A DNA stretch of 64,000 nt from Aristolochia californica (Eukaryota > Streptophyta > Magnoliopsida > Piperales > Aristolochiaceae): positions 8,188,723 through 8,252,722 of the forward strand of contig JARWKL010000011.1 in assembly GCA_029961685.1 (NCBI GenBank), read 5' to 3'. The notes beneath the pieces were generated by a model. The model ran no database searches. It had not been told where the DNA came from and saw only the letters and a list, made by a program, of their open reading frames with translations. This document shows, in pieces, positions 18,982 to 32,683 of the stretch (its first letter is position 1; each line of letters opens with the position of its first letter). Made by a program: the position numbers and the translations under genes.

Positions 18982-21900
18982 ATGGCTACCCTCTTTCTCT
19001 CTTCTTCTTGTATCTCTCTGAAACCCAATTTACTTACTCTCACTTTCTCCGATCCACCGCAATCTGTGTTTTCCTCCCGATGCCGTCTTAACGGAAAGAG
19101 GTATTTGCCACTTCGGTGCAGAGCAGCTGCGGTCGTTTTTCGTGATCTTCAGGCTGATGACTTCCGGCATCCGCTCGACAAACAGGTGCCAGCGCTCGCT
19201 GTCGTCGATTGCTCTCTGTTTTTTTTTTTTTTTTGCTGCTCGATAGTATGATAGGAAAGCATTGCAGTGAATCGTTTGTATGTATTGTATGCTTTCGGTA
19301 ATCTTCTCTGGCCTCTATCATGCTATGATACAATTTTTTGTTATTTCTAGATTGCTTTGAGATTGTGGCGGAATCTGGTTTTGTCTTTTTATTGATATAT
19401 ATATTTTAGACAGTTCTCGGGTTCATCTGGCGCTTCCTCTAGTTTCCATGCTTCGATCAACGGGAGACTTTTAGTTGGAGTTTAGAAGTGGCTTCTTTGT
19501 TTTTACTATAAGCTACCATAGACAACTGTATATAGAAAATTACGGTATTGCGAAAGTTGCGAGGTATTGGTCGCTTGGTATCGTTGTTCTTTGCTATTGG
19601 TCTTCTTTTCTTATTAATGTTTACTTTAGCTTCTTCAATTATATTGAGCTGAATGAAGAAAGCCTTGTTCTGAATTGGAAGTCATTTCTCATAGCAGTCG
19701 AATCTTAGCATGTTGGTCGCTATGTTTACCTTCCTCTCCTGTATTTTCTTTTTATGGATTATAAATATCTTTCCTTTTATTTCAGAATACATTACTTTTA
19801 AGGAGCATTCCGGGGCTGAATGAGCTTGGAAAGGCCTTATTAGGTAACTCTTGGATCTTCATTGCACACATCATGTCAGAGAGTTCTGTATATTGCTCAC
19901 TTTCTATTGCATTGATGCCTTAAATAGGGTTTTCATAAGGATAGCTTCGTCTGTTCATCCTGTTCATGCTTCAAATCATATTCCTCCATATTTTGTTTTC
20001 CTTCAAAATAATATTGAACATTATATAGGTTGACAAGTGTATTTAATACTACATACAACTTCATCTTGATGATTTTGTTAATTCTAGTGTGTTACACTAC
20101 TCTTTTCAAGGGTAACTTAAACCTTATACTAATATCAAACCTAACTGATGTTTAAATGAACCTCCTTCTAAACTACCATAACCAAATATACTTCTATGGG
20201 TTCTATAACATGTGAAAAGAGCTCAAAAGGATTTAAGATCAATGATATGATTTTGGGTATGTGGCCTTTCTTGGATACCTTTCAGTTGTTTGGTATTAAA
20301 TTTTCTGAATATTGTAGTTGTTCCTCTATGCTTCCCTCCCCACCCCCTCTCTCAAATGGCATCATTTCATGCTCACTGTAGCTAAAGTAGCCCAAACTTC
20401 TTATTATTGCAGGACCTATCACCGAACAAGTCATGCTTCTTGAGAACATTGGAACATCAGTTCTTGTAGCTCAGAATCAGGTAACCCTATGATCTATGTT
20501 TCATTGAGGAGGATATGTTATTTTTTTAAGTTAATGCTAATGTCGTCTGCTAGTACTTTGTTTTTTTTATTTTTTTTCACATACATGAAAATCCTCAAAA
20601 CAGTACTAGTATTTAATATAGTTATGTCAGAGATGCTTTCTTGTGAAATTATGTGAAAATGCATTCAACTAGTAGAGGTTGCTGTCAACTTTTCCATCCT
20701 GTCATCTTCTGCATCCTGTTTTGAAGCGCTTGCATAGGACATTATGAATTTCTTTCCTTTTAAAAAAGATAATCCAGATAACTTTGCCATCTACTCACCT
20801 AAATTTTCAAGAGGCTCTCATGTTATTCATTTATGTGTTGTTTAACTTTCTTCTGGTCCTAATATTTTTTCTCCAATTTCAGCTTTCGGATCTCCATCAG
20901 CTGATGGTTGAGGCTGCAGAGATTCTAAACATTGAGGCTCCTGATCTCTATGTCCGCCAAAACCCTGTTCCAAATGCATATACTTTAGCTATCAGTGGCA
21001 GAAAACCATTTGTTGTTGTGCATACAAGCCTTGTGGAGCTTCTCACCCAAAGAGAACTGCAGGTCTTCTTTTATCTCTTTTTTGAAAGAACATTTTGGTA
21101 ATCATTGTCTCATGTTTTTTTTTTTACCATGTTAGCCTTTCCATCCACTCAGAATTGTAAGCCAAGATGGATTATTTTTGCTGATAGAAAATATAAAATG
21201 GATGTCTTTCATGTCATGTGAAAATAAATAAAACTCAGAATACAAAATCAACAGACATTCTGATTTTTAAATTCTTGTTCTAGTGACTGACTCAGTTTGT
21301 TGGATAAACTGTGCTTTCTAAATAGGTTGTTTTGGCTCATGAGTTGGGTCATTTGAAATGCGATCATGGTGTCTGGCTGACATTTGCAAACATTCTCACC
21401 TTAGGAGCCTATACAGTACCTGGTAAGGGTATTTTGGAATGTCAGCAATAATTGTATGTGTTAATGCACTTGCAAGCATGAATGTGAGTAGTAATTTATA
21501 GTTTATACATGGTCGCATACCATAAGTGGATGACTTGAATCATTTTCCTTTGGTACTACTTCAGGGCTTGGTGGATTAATCGCTCAGAGTTTGGAAGAAC
21601 AGTTATACCGTTGGATCCGTGCTGCAGAACTAACTTGCGATCGAGCAGCACTTCTTGTTGCACAAGATCCTAGGGTATTTTTGAGGATGAGGACATTTAT
21701 ACTTCTTCATTTTTAAATATTGAACTTCATTTCAGATATGTTAGAAATAAAATAGATTGATTATTCTGATACTAAAAGCGTAAAAGATGGTATTAGCTTT
21801 AATGAGGGTAACTTGTTGTACTGGTTATTTGGATGTTGTCTATTTCCTTGAAACTGCAGTAGAGAGATTCTGTTTATAATCCTGATCTTAGAATTTTTTT

Positions 21901-22820
21901 AAAAATTGCCATTACTTACCACAAACTGCATGTGATATGTGATAAGTGATCAAGTTGGAGATGCTAATCAAGATCCTGTGTATTCATATTGGAAATTGTC
22001 TATTTAGGACAGATGTATCCTTTTTGAAAGTTTGATTGGAATTTTCTTCATTGTAAGGATGAACCTTGCTGAAGATTTTAGAGAGTCATTTTAAAAGTCA
22101 TGTCCTGAATCATCTGACTTTTTTTTATTGTCATGCTCCTTCATGTCAAGAGGTAGTTGTCTCTGTTCTGATGAAACTAGCTGGAGGCTGTCCATCAATG
22201 GCTGATCAACTTAACGTCGACGCATTTCTGGAACAAGCTCGTTCCTATGACAAAGCTTCTTCAAGTCCCATTGGTTGGTATATCAGGTAAACGTACGAGG
22301 TTTTGTAATTTGTGAGGACATTCAGTGAAGTCATGGAAAACCTAACAAAAGAAGGTTGTAAAAATTTAAAATTTTAAGGTTGAAGGAGAAAGAATGAAGA
22401 GAAGTTGAGAAGAATGAGAGAGGAGAGGAGTAGGAGTTACAAGAAGAGAGGATTTAGATTATGGGTCAAGCTGGTCGCATTACTCCTTATACTCAAGTTA
22501 TTTTTATTGAAAATTACAGAATGAACTCTCCTTAGCTACATAAACATCTACTTTCTGAGTATGTTCTTTGGTGCCTAAGGAGAGAGAATATGAGAAAACT
22601 GAGATTTCTAAACTAACCCTGACGTGGATGTACAATTTACCCTATTATACATTATTCAACAAAGGTTTCTTACTGTTTTTCTAGGAATGCTCAAACAAGG
22701 CAGTTATCTCACCCTTTGCCAGTTTTGCGAGCTCGAGAAATTGATGAGTGGGCTAGAAGCAATGAGTATATATCTCTACTAAAGCGGGCAAGACAAGTCA
22801 AACTTCCACAGAATGTGTAG
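18982..22820 (+). CDS. PGM48: plastid M48-family metallopeptidase, PGM48-like (8 exons)
   Basis: Exons 18982-19185, 19786-19843, 20413-20480, 20883-21062, 21326-21422, 21565-21674, 22153-22286 and 22685-22820 all have GT...AG introns. They join into 987 nt coding 328 residues plus a stop, in phase throughout. Residues 1-50 are Ser/Leu/Arg-rich without acidic residues at the start, like a plastid transit peptide. The zinc peptidase motif HELGH is at residues 175-179 and the likely third ligand is Glu224 in AAELTCDRAAL. A hydrophobic stretch (about 183-210) may contact membrane. The sequence resembles Arabidopsis At3g27110, the plastoglobule metallopeptidase PGM48 linked to leaf senescence. The start MATLFLSSS was chosen for its transit-peptide character; an in-frame ATG 69 nt upstream (18913) would add 23 residues. 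The gene looks intact. Confidence 0.9.
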
Positions 22821-23050
22821 TTTCTGCTCATCAATCAAGTAGCATCTAGTACAGTGGATTCAACTGGAAATACGAAAGTAAGTCAGCCTGCTTTGAACTT
22901 TAAGAGAAAATGTGATTACTGATTAGGTTTTATTTTCCCTTGTAAACAGAAATTCTGTATATAAATTGTCCAGACGCACAAGACAAATTTTGGTAATGTT
23001 TACCGCATGTCAATCTTATCATTTATCCTGATAAAAAGCAGTTTTTTTGT
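22821..23050 (+). other. 3' UTR region of PGM48-like gene
   Basis: Follows the TAG at 22818-22820. T-rich DNA with a TGTAAAC and TGTATATAAATT stretch near 22940-22965 would fit a plant polyadenylation region. The exact end is not determined. Confidence 0.4.
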
Positions 23051-23640
23051 TATGCTAGTGTTGATTGTGGAGTGGAATCAGCTTGTAGTAAAAATATCAA
23101 CACTTGGATTGTAACAAAGATTTAAGTGAATGCAAAATATATAAAAGAGTAATTGTGAGAATGTCTCTGCATTAAGTCTCTCATAAAAAAAAAACCTGAG
23201 TTGGCCGTTTTAAAAATTATCAAGGCATTCTCGTGGTTTCTCTCTCAGTAAAAGCAATTTTCTCATAACCATGCAGAAAGCTTTCTTTAATCTACACTTT
23301 TCAAGTTCTTTTGGTAAAAAGCTCTTGTTTCTATTGTTGTTCAGTTTATTTTTCTTGTGACTATATAAAGAAAATAAAAACTATTTACAACCATGATAGC
23401 TTAAATTGCATACTTTTATAACACTCTTAATCAAGGAATGCAATGGAGAAACTATCTGAATGGGCCAATAGGATTTCACAAAGACAAAAAGAGTAATCAT
23501 GAATGAGAATATTGAAACCTTCAGCTGCTGTCAATATGAGGATTCCTGATATCTGAGGAGGATGCCTGTGCGATTCGTTCAAATCCTTTTGACCCTGTTC
23601 AGTAAATCAATATGTTAAATTGAGGAGAGAGTTAGAAGTG
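23051..23640. other. AT-rich DNA without recognised gene
   Basis: Between the 3' UTR and the plus-strand copia remnant. No coding or repeat structure was recognised. Confidence 0.4.
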
Positions 23641-25392
<1,752 letters not shown>

Positions 25393-25693
25393 TGTTGACT
25401 TCGAGATTCTATAATATTAAGGTCTTTAACATAGAGTGAATGAGAGAAGAAGAAAGGAGGAGAGGAGTGAAGTGAGGTGAATGAATGGATGTGAGAGAAA
25501 GAGAGGGAGAGGGAGAGAGAGAGACAAACACGTACAGGAAAGAAGAAAGGGGAGAATAAGGGATGTGGAAGATACCTCAACCCTCCCCCTTAACCTTTAT
25601 TGATAGATGAAAAAGATACATAAATTATAAGTATGTCCTTCACTCTAAGATTATTACAATAATGCCACTCAAACTTGTTTATGTCTTTCAACA
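25393..25693 (-). repeat. 3' LTR of minus-strand copia
   Basis: Plus-strand reading TGTTGACTTCGAG...CTTTCAACA, matching 33937-34227. It has a long GA-rich block. The minus-strand polypurine tract is at 25694-25706. Confidence 0.9.
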
Positions 25694-25700
25694 CTCCCCC

Positions 25701-28700
25701 TCAAATTGGTGGTGAGAAAACATCATATAATCCCAACTTAGTACATACAGTGGAGAGAATTCTAGAATTGGCTGACTTTGTGAACATATCAGTAAGTTGT
25801 CCATGAGTTGATACTTGTTTGAAGCTTGCTTGTAGCTTTTCTCTCACAAAATGATAGTCCACCTCGATATGCTTAGTTATCTTATGAAACACTGGGTTAG
25901 AGGCAATGTAGATTGTTGTTTGATTATCACAATAGAGTTCCATAGGGCCTTCTTTGTGGTATCCTACTTCAACTAGAAGGGATTTAATCCATAAAAGTTT
26001 ACTTACTGCATATCTCATGGCTTTGTATTCTACTTTTGTACTAGACCTTGCAACCGCATTTTGTTTTTTACTCCTCCATGTAATGAGGTTGCCTCCAACT
26101 AGAGTACAATATCCTGAAGTAGATTTTCTATCATCTGGTAATCCAGCCCAATCTGCATCAGCAAAGCTTTCAATAGTGAAATGGCCACGATACTTATATA
26201 AGAGCCTTTGTCCTAGTGCCTTTTTCTAGTGCATGAGAATCATTTCCAATGTCTGCCAATAAAACATCTAAGGTTTATGCATATATTGACTGACCATACT
26301 GACAACAAAAGAAATATTTGCTCCAAACAGTGAGATAGATAAGTTTGCTAACTAGCCTCTGGTACTTGCCAACATCAACTTCTTTTCTTGAGCTAGCACA
26401 TCGTGTATGTCTCCATGGGGGTGTCAGTTAGACAACATCCTATTATTCTCATTTCTTCAAGAAAGTCAAGGACATATTTTCTCTGGAATAATATAATATC
26501 ATGTTTGGACTGAAGAACCTCAATACCAAGAAAATACTTGAGAAGTCTCAAATCTTTTGTTTTGAACTCATTGCTTATCCTGTTTTTTACTTGACAAATG
26601 CTATCGGAGTCACTACCCGTCAGAATAATATCATTCACATATACAACTAGTAGTACAACTCCTTTGTTAGTATGTTTGACAAATACGTAATGGTCCACAA
26701 AGCAACTTGTGAGCCCAAAACGATTATTGTTTGACTAAACTTGTCAAACCAAGCTCGTGGAGATTGTTTCAAACCATATAATGATTTTGTAAGACGGCAC
26801 ACCAACTCCCCCTCAACTACATATCCAGGTGGTTGTTGCATATACATTTCTCCTTAATTTCACCATGGAGGAAGACATTTTTTACATCTAGCTGAAAGAC
26901 AGACCATCGAGAATTAGCAGCTAGAGATAATAAGAGACGCACCGAGTTGAACTTGGCAACAAAGGAAAAAATTTCCATATAATCAATCCCATAACATTGG
27001 GTATAACCTTTAGCCACAAGTTTGGCTTTAAGGCGGGCCACAATGCCATCTAGATTTGTTTGACAGTGAAGACCCATTTACAACCTAAGGTTTTTTACCG
27101 GTTGGTAACAAAACGAGGCGCCATGTTTGATTCTCTTAAAGAGTTACCATTTTTTCATCCATGGTTGTTTTCTATCCTAGATTCCTGATAAGAGTGAGTA
27201 ATAGCAACAAAAGAAATGAAGGCAAAAAACTAACAGCAAAATGGGGATAACTGATGGGTAGATAAAAATTGAGCAATGGGTAAGAGGTAGAAGGTCGGGT
27301 GCATGTCCGAGGTTCTTTCCGAAGAGCAATGGGTCGGGTGTCAAATGAAGGACCAAATATAGGAGGTGGAGAAAGAGAGCTTACCTCAGAAGATTTTGGA
27401 GACTCCATAGGTGTAGTTTCGGCTAGTGCATCAGGGGGCATGTCAAGAAGGCCATGAATTGCAGAGACTTAAATGGGCACAATAGATTTAGGAAACTCAT
27501 TAACTGTAAAAAAACCAGGTGAGGCACCATTGGAGGGATAAAAGGGTTGGCCCTCAAAGAATGTGACATCACTAGAAATGAACAATTTCCAAAGAAGTGG
27601 ATTATAATAGTCATAGTTTTTTTGAGTCCAAGAGTACCACCCAAAAAATATTTTTAATTGCCTTGGGATCCAATTTAGTAGTATGTGGAGAAGTGTTATG
27701 TACAAAACACGTACATCCAAAAACTCTCAAAGGGAGAGAAAATAGCTTATCACCAAGAGAAAGGTAAGAATATGGTGTCTTGTTACCCAACACAGAAGAG
27801 GGTAAATTGTTAATAAGGTAATAGGCAATGACGATGGCATGAGGCTAATAGAAATGAGGCACATGCATATGATGAAGTAGGGCTAGGCCAACCTCAAGAA
27901 GGTGTCTATTTTTTCTTTCAACAATACCATTTTGTTGTGGTGTATAGACACATGAGGTTTGGTGAATTATGCCTTTGTCTTGACGAAAAGATTGGAAGTT
28001 TGTTGACAGATATTCCTTGGCATTATCAGAACGAATAATCTTTAGGGCAATATTGAATTGAGTAAACACCATGACACATAAGGACTTAAAAAGAGGTAAG
28101 ACTTTTGATCTCTTTTAAGAGGAACAATCACGTTGCTCGAGAGAAGTCATCCACAAATGTAACAAAGTACTTTGACCGTGAAACATTGGAAATGTTGATA
28201 GGGCCCCATATATTGGTATGAACTAAAGAAAATGGGGCAACATTTTTGGTTTCACTGTGAGGAGAATAAGTACTCCACTGGTGTTTACTCATTTGACAGT
28301 CTTTACAATTGAGACTTGAAACAAATTGTGACGTAAGAATAATTTTTTTGAGAGATTAAAGAGATGGATTTCCTAACCTATTGTGCCACTAAAGAGTTGT
28401 ATACTGAGCACTGGTGGTGGCTGTTAATGTTGGTGAATCAAGATAGTCTAACCCCCTCTTTCTTAGCTTCCACCAATAACCTGCTTTGTCTTTAAATCCT
28501 AAAGGACACAGGAAGAAGGGGAAAAAGTGATGGAACAATTAAACCTTTTTGTAAGTTGATTAACAGATAAGAGGTTTAATGGAAACTCAGGTACAAACAA
28601 GAGTAAATAAAGAGTAAGTGTAGAAAATGTGGACCCCATCCCATGCACTTTAGTTTGGGATTTTATCAGCTATAGAAACAAACTTTTTAGGTAAACAAGG

Positions 28701-28800
28701 ACATAGAATTCAGGAGGGTACCATTACCTGTCAAGTGCTCAGAAGCTCTAGAATCAATGATCTGGGATGGAGTAGTTGAGACCATACCTTGTATAGGAGT
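25701..28800 (-). pseudogene. copia pol (protease end, integrase, RT, RNase H), decayed
   Basis: From high to low coordinates: a protease spacer with IIDSRASEHLTG (about 28720-28770, Gly of DSG replaced by Arg). Integrase follows with NIWGPINISNVS, then IIRSDNAKEYLSTNF and VERKNRHLLEVG (27845-28072, D and E of the catalytic triad), continuing at 27611-27793. RT shows [21 protein letters not shown] (26817-27077), LTKSLYGLKQSPRAWFDKF (26647-26847), and VVYVNDIILTG (26393-26698), in which the second catalytic-box position is Asn instead of Asp. RNase H has YCDNQTTIYIASNPVFH and ends YDVFSPPI (25701-26018). Stops and frameshifts throughout make it non-functional. Confidence 0.88.
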
Positions 28801-29629
28801 AGCAGTAGTAGGAGAATTCTTGTTAGAGATAACTTGTCTGTTTATCAGACACTTTATCGTCTAAAATAGTTCAAACTCTTCGGAAAAAATAAAATTCATT
28901 GTAATGCAATCTGAAATATCTCAGGGTACCAATCAAGCCTAAGTCAAGAAGCCAAGTGATGGAGTGAAGAGACCGGGTGGAGAGAACTGAGTTGACTCAT
29001 GAGTCCGAGTTGACTGGGTTGATTGGGCCCGAGGCAGACCTTACTTGTTTGAGTTATGTCGAGTGAACTAAGCCCAAGTTATGCCTTGTTGGTGCAACTT
29101 GGATAACAGTATACTCGAATAATTGTCCCTCTCTGGTTTGCTAGTTCGAGTTGTGATGAGTCAGCAACTTGCAAATTTTCTCTATTCTCAACAACTCGAA
29201 TAATCTTCAACGTGCATAATCACTTGACAAGTCCAAACCAGGAAGAAATTGGCAAGCAATCGGCAACAAAAGAGGAAGAAATTCGTTGGCAATAACAGAG
29301 ATACCAAGAGAGTCAACCAATCAGTCCAGACCAGGATGGAAATACCAAGTAGTCGTCAACAACTGAGCAAGAAAGATTTCACGACACTCTAGGAAGCCTC
29401 TGTTTCCAATTTTGTATCTTGATACAGATCGAGCATATAGCGCAACAAATCTTCCAGAAATAAAATATTGCCAAAAAGAAACAAGTAGCACATCAACTCA
29501 GGATAAAATCTATGTCAACGAGAATCATGTAGCTCAACAACTTCCAAAAATGAATCACATAGCAGATTTGACTTGCTGTATTGAGAATGAAATAAGCCAC
29601 ATAAGATATATGCCAGCGAAATGACAAGC
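28801..29629 (-). mobile_element. copia internal region without recognised coding (part 1)
   Basis: Interior of the minus-strand copia between the protease remnant and the nested gypsy. I find no gag motif or zinc knuckle. It continues at 32684-33922. Confidence 0.45.
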
Positions 29630-30005
29630 TGACGCCGGACAGGATAGCAATTATCTTGTAGGCGGATCAAACTGAGAATCACGGGAGGAACGCAAGAAAT
29701 CCGCCCTGAAATCGTAGAGAAATTCCTCTAAATCGATTTGAAATATCATTCAACCACCATCCTTAAACCCTCAACAATCTTTTAACCAAACTCAACGCCC
29801 CCAACAAGCCCAGGCTGCAGCTCAAAATAAAGCAAACCCTAACCCGGGTTCAATACAAAAGATCCGATAAGGATCCGACTACGGATCTGACTCCGACTAA
29901 AGATCCGGTTAAGGATCCGACTACTTACACAGGATCTGACTACTTACACAGGATCCGATTAAGGATCCGAATATATACCCACATCAGATATTCTCGCCTG
30001 CATCA
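29630..30005 (-). repeat. 3' LTR of nested gypsy
   Basis: Matches 32347-32683. It contains an array of GGATCCGA/GATCTGAC-type motifs at 29868-29970, with more copies than the other LTR. Confidence 0.88.
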
Positions 30006-30039
30006 GTCTCCTCAGGTTGGAAAGAACTCGCCCTCGAGG

Positions 30040-31638
30040 TCATATAGCTTCAGCGGAACCCAGAAAATAAGGACACAAGGGTGGGACATGAAAAACATAA
30101 GAAGTCCTCAAATGACGCGTAGGAATGGCCAGCTTTGTCCGCTCAGGCGACAGTCTAGGAGGAGGATCCTCCGTGACGTCTCCATGCTCGACGAAAACCC
30201 TGGACAGTGAAAGCAGGTTAGCAATACAAGCTATCGAAGGAGGAGTGGGTCTTGCCGGACAAGGTGCCAACACAATCTTCTTCCCGTTGATGCTAAAGGA
30301 AAAGGTATTCTTCCGCCCATCATGAATAACACGGCGATCATACTGCCAAGGGCGGCCTAACAACACATGACACGCTTCCATAGAGACAACATCACAACAA
30401 ACATTATCGAAATATTTCATGCCGATGGAACAAGATATGAAGCATCGTTGATCGACTGTTACCACATTGCCTTTAGTTAGCCATGTCAACTTGTACGATT
30501 TGAGATGACGATCTATCTTCAACTGCAATTTCTGGACAATCTCGTCAGACACGACATTCTCACAACTGCCACTATCAATGATCATCGTGCAAACTTTATC
30601 GACGACTGTGCAGGTCGTGTGGAAAATATTGGTCCGCAACCAATCATCCCCTAAATCCACCTTGGGAGTCAACAGACTCGAACGAACAACCAAAGTCACA
30701 TGGCCATCACAATACAACACATCTCCATCTTCATCATCATCATACACAGGCTCACCAAGCTCCGCATTTTCATCTACTACGTCTTCCTCAATCAGAAGAT
30801 TTTTGGCCTTCTGACTAGCAGGGTTCCTACACTCAGTGGCCTTATAACCCTATTCACCACATCGAATACGTGAAATAGAAGTACCTTGTGTAGGCTGCTG
30901 GGCAGAAACAGATTCTGTAGGACGAGCTGGTGGGCTGCTTTGATCGCTTCTGATCATGGGCCTCCGGTTCAGTTGTTTTTCCACAGCCAATGCACGCTGG
31001 AAGGCTTCAGAAACGGTCCACAGCGAATGAAGACAAAGGACATCTTGCAGGGGCTGTCGTAACCCCCCCAAATACCGTGCCACCATCTACTCTTCTATCT
31101 CAGATAAGTCATTCCGGGCAATCAACTGATAGAACTCCTCCGTGTAATCATCTACTGATCTCGAGCCTTGCCGCAACAAATGAAGTCGCTGAAACAAGGT
31201 TTGAGTGTAACCGAAAGGAAGGAATTGACCTTTCGTCTTCTTCTTCATCTTCTCCCAATCAGTGATTTTAGCCTTGCCCTGCCGGTCTTGTGATCGCCTC
31301 AACTGCTCCCACCACGCACTGCCCTTGAGTTTCATGGCAACCAATTTCACCTTGACGTTATCTGGGACTTCCTTATACTCAAAGATACGCTCTATCTCCT
31401 ACAACCAGTCGATGAATCCATCGACCTGTAACGTACCAGAAAACTCGGGTAGCGTCACTCTGAAACCAAGGTCTACAGGTCGATCCCCACGGTGTTCCCC
31501 GAATCGAGCATGATTGCGATATGGGTTTTCGAACTTGGCATCAGAATCTTGATCTTCCATCTCACGAGAACCAAAATCCTGCGTTGTTAGACGCTGGGTT
31601 AACTCCGCGACTTGCCTCTGCAAATCTTTCAGTATCAC
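30040..31638 (-). pseudogene. gypsy gag and aspartic protease, interrupted
   Basis: On the minus strand a single frame order, broken by three stops, reads: coiled N-terminus (LQRQVAELTQRLT, 31399-31638), capsid (GSAWWEQLRRSQDRQG, 31087-31350; VDDYTEEFYQLIARNDL), PLQDVLCLHSLWTVSEAFQ (30850-31086), a damaged zinc knuckle (RCGE, stop, GYKATEC), and a 235-codon open piece 30040-30747 with the protease active site MIIDSGSCENVVS and LLGRPWQYDR. The protease end runs into the element 3' end with no RT. Gag and protease would assemble and mature particles in the family. Confidence 0.85.
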
Positions 31639-31654
31639 TGCCTAAACATTACGA

Positions 31655-32346
31655 CTACGACCACGACCACCAGCCATGGAAGACAATATTTGTCCACTTG
31701 TTTTTTTTTTTTTGCCAAATCGAAAATACCTCGACGACGCTGATGGAAACTTTCTCCCAAAATTGGGATTTCAAACCTGATTTTTCGAAATCAAGACTCC
31801 TCCGGCGGCCCTCTCCAACCGTCATCTCCGGCAACTCGTCGCCGCTTGCGACGCTAGCTCGCTCCGGCAACGAGGGTCTCCTGTCTCGGAACCCCCTTTC
31901 TCGGCACCACGAAACTCTGTTTCGGTGCTTTGTTTTTCATCAATCCCGAACTCTTGCTGTTCGGCCAGCTCCGTCGACGGATGTTCCGGCCACGGCGACG
32001 GCAACGGCAACGTCGTACGATAGTTCCGACGGTGACGACGTCGATGCCGAACCCTTACCCCACCGATTCCCTATCATTCGGCAAATCCAAAGCCTCTGCT
32101 CTGTTTCGGTAACTGCTCGGTCGAGTCCCGAGCTCTGTTCGATCGAGTCCCGAGCTCTGCTCGGTCGAATCCCGAGTTTTTCCAGCAACAACGTTGAGCG
32201 GTAGCTCAACAACGACGGCAGCAGTGTTGAGCGGTAGCTCAACGGTGACGGCGATGGCGACAGCGTCGTCTTCGTCGACCCTTCTGCTCGCTGCAGCGTC
32301 TCTGGCTAGATCAGCTTCTTCCCGAGCCTGAAGCTCTGATACCAAC
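31655..32346 (-). other. gypsy leader between PBS and gag
   Basis: Untranslated leader on the minus strand, GC-rich with CGACGG repeats and three copies of a TCGAGTCCCGAGCTCTG-like unit at about 32112-32172. The long plus-strand frame here (31521-32204) is antisense and resembles no protein. Confidence 0.55.
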
Positions 32347-32683
32347 TGATGCCGGACAGGATAGCAATTATCCTGTAGGCGGATCAAGCTGAGAATCACG
32401 GGAGGAATGCAAGAAATCCACCCTGAAATCGTAGATAAATTCCTCTAAATCGATTTGAAATATCATTCAACCACCATCCCTAAACCTTCAACAGTCTTTT
32501 AACCAAACTCAACGCCCCCGACAAGCCCGGGCTGCAGCTCAAAATAAAGCAAACCCTAACCCGGGTTCAATACAAAAGATCCGATTAAGGATCCGACTTC
32601 GACTAAAGATCCAGTAAAGGAACCGACTACTTACACCGGATCCGATTAAGGATCCGAATATGTACCCGCATCAGGTATTCTCG
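32347..32683 (-). repeat. 5' LTR of nested gypsy (outer end truncated)
   Basis: Matches 29630-30005 but lacks the terminal TGATGCAGGC on the minus strand. The homology stops at ...TATTCTCG, where the surrounding copia sequence resumes. Confidence 0.85.

Larger units (their letters stand above)
29630..32683 (-). mobile_element. non-autonomous Ty3/gypsy element with gag-protease only
   Basis: LTRs 29630-30005 and 32347-~32683 (minus-strand start TGATGCAGGCGAGAAT, end CCGGCATCA). The PBS on the minus strand at 32333-32345 is TTGGTATCAGAGC, a perfect initiator-Met type, and CTGAGGAGAC precedes the 3' LTR. The interior goes from gag to protease and then directly to the polypurine tract; RT, RNase H and integrase are absent. 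The outer ~10 bases of the 5' LTR are missing and no target duplication is visible, so the right junction is rearranged. Confidence 0.88.

Noticed and set aside
25393..25693. This LTR as the 3' LTR of the plus-strand copia
   Set aside because: A plus-strand PPT precedes it by only a few bases, but the TTAGA duplication and the LTR remainder at 34233-34631 show that it belongs to the later minus-strand element.
31521..32204. 227-codon plus-strand frame
   Set aside because: It lies antisense to the leader of the nested gypsy, is made of CGACGG-type repeats, and resembles no known protein.
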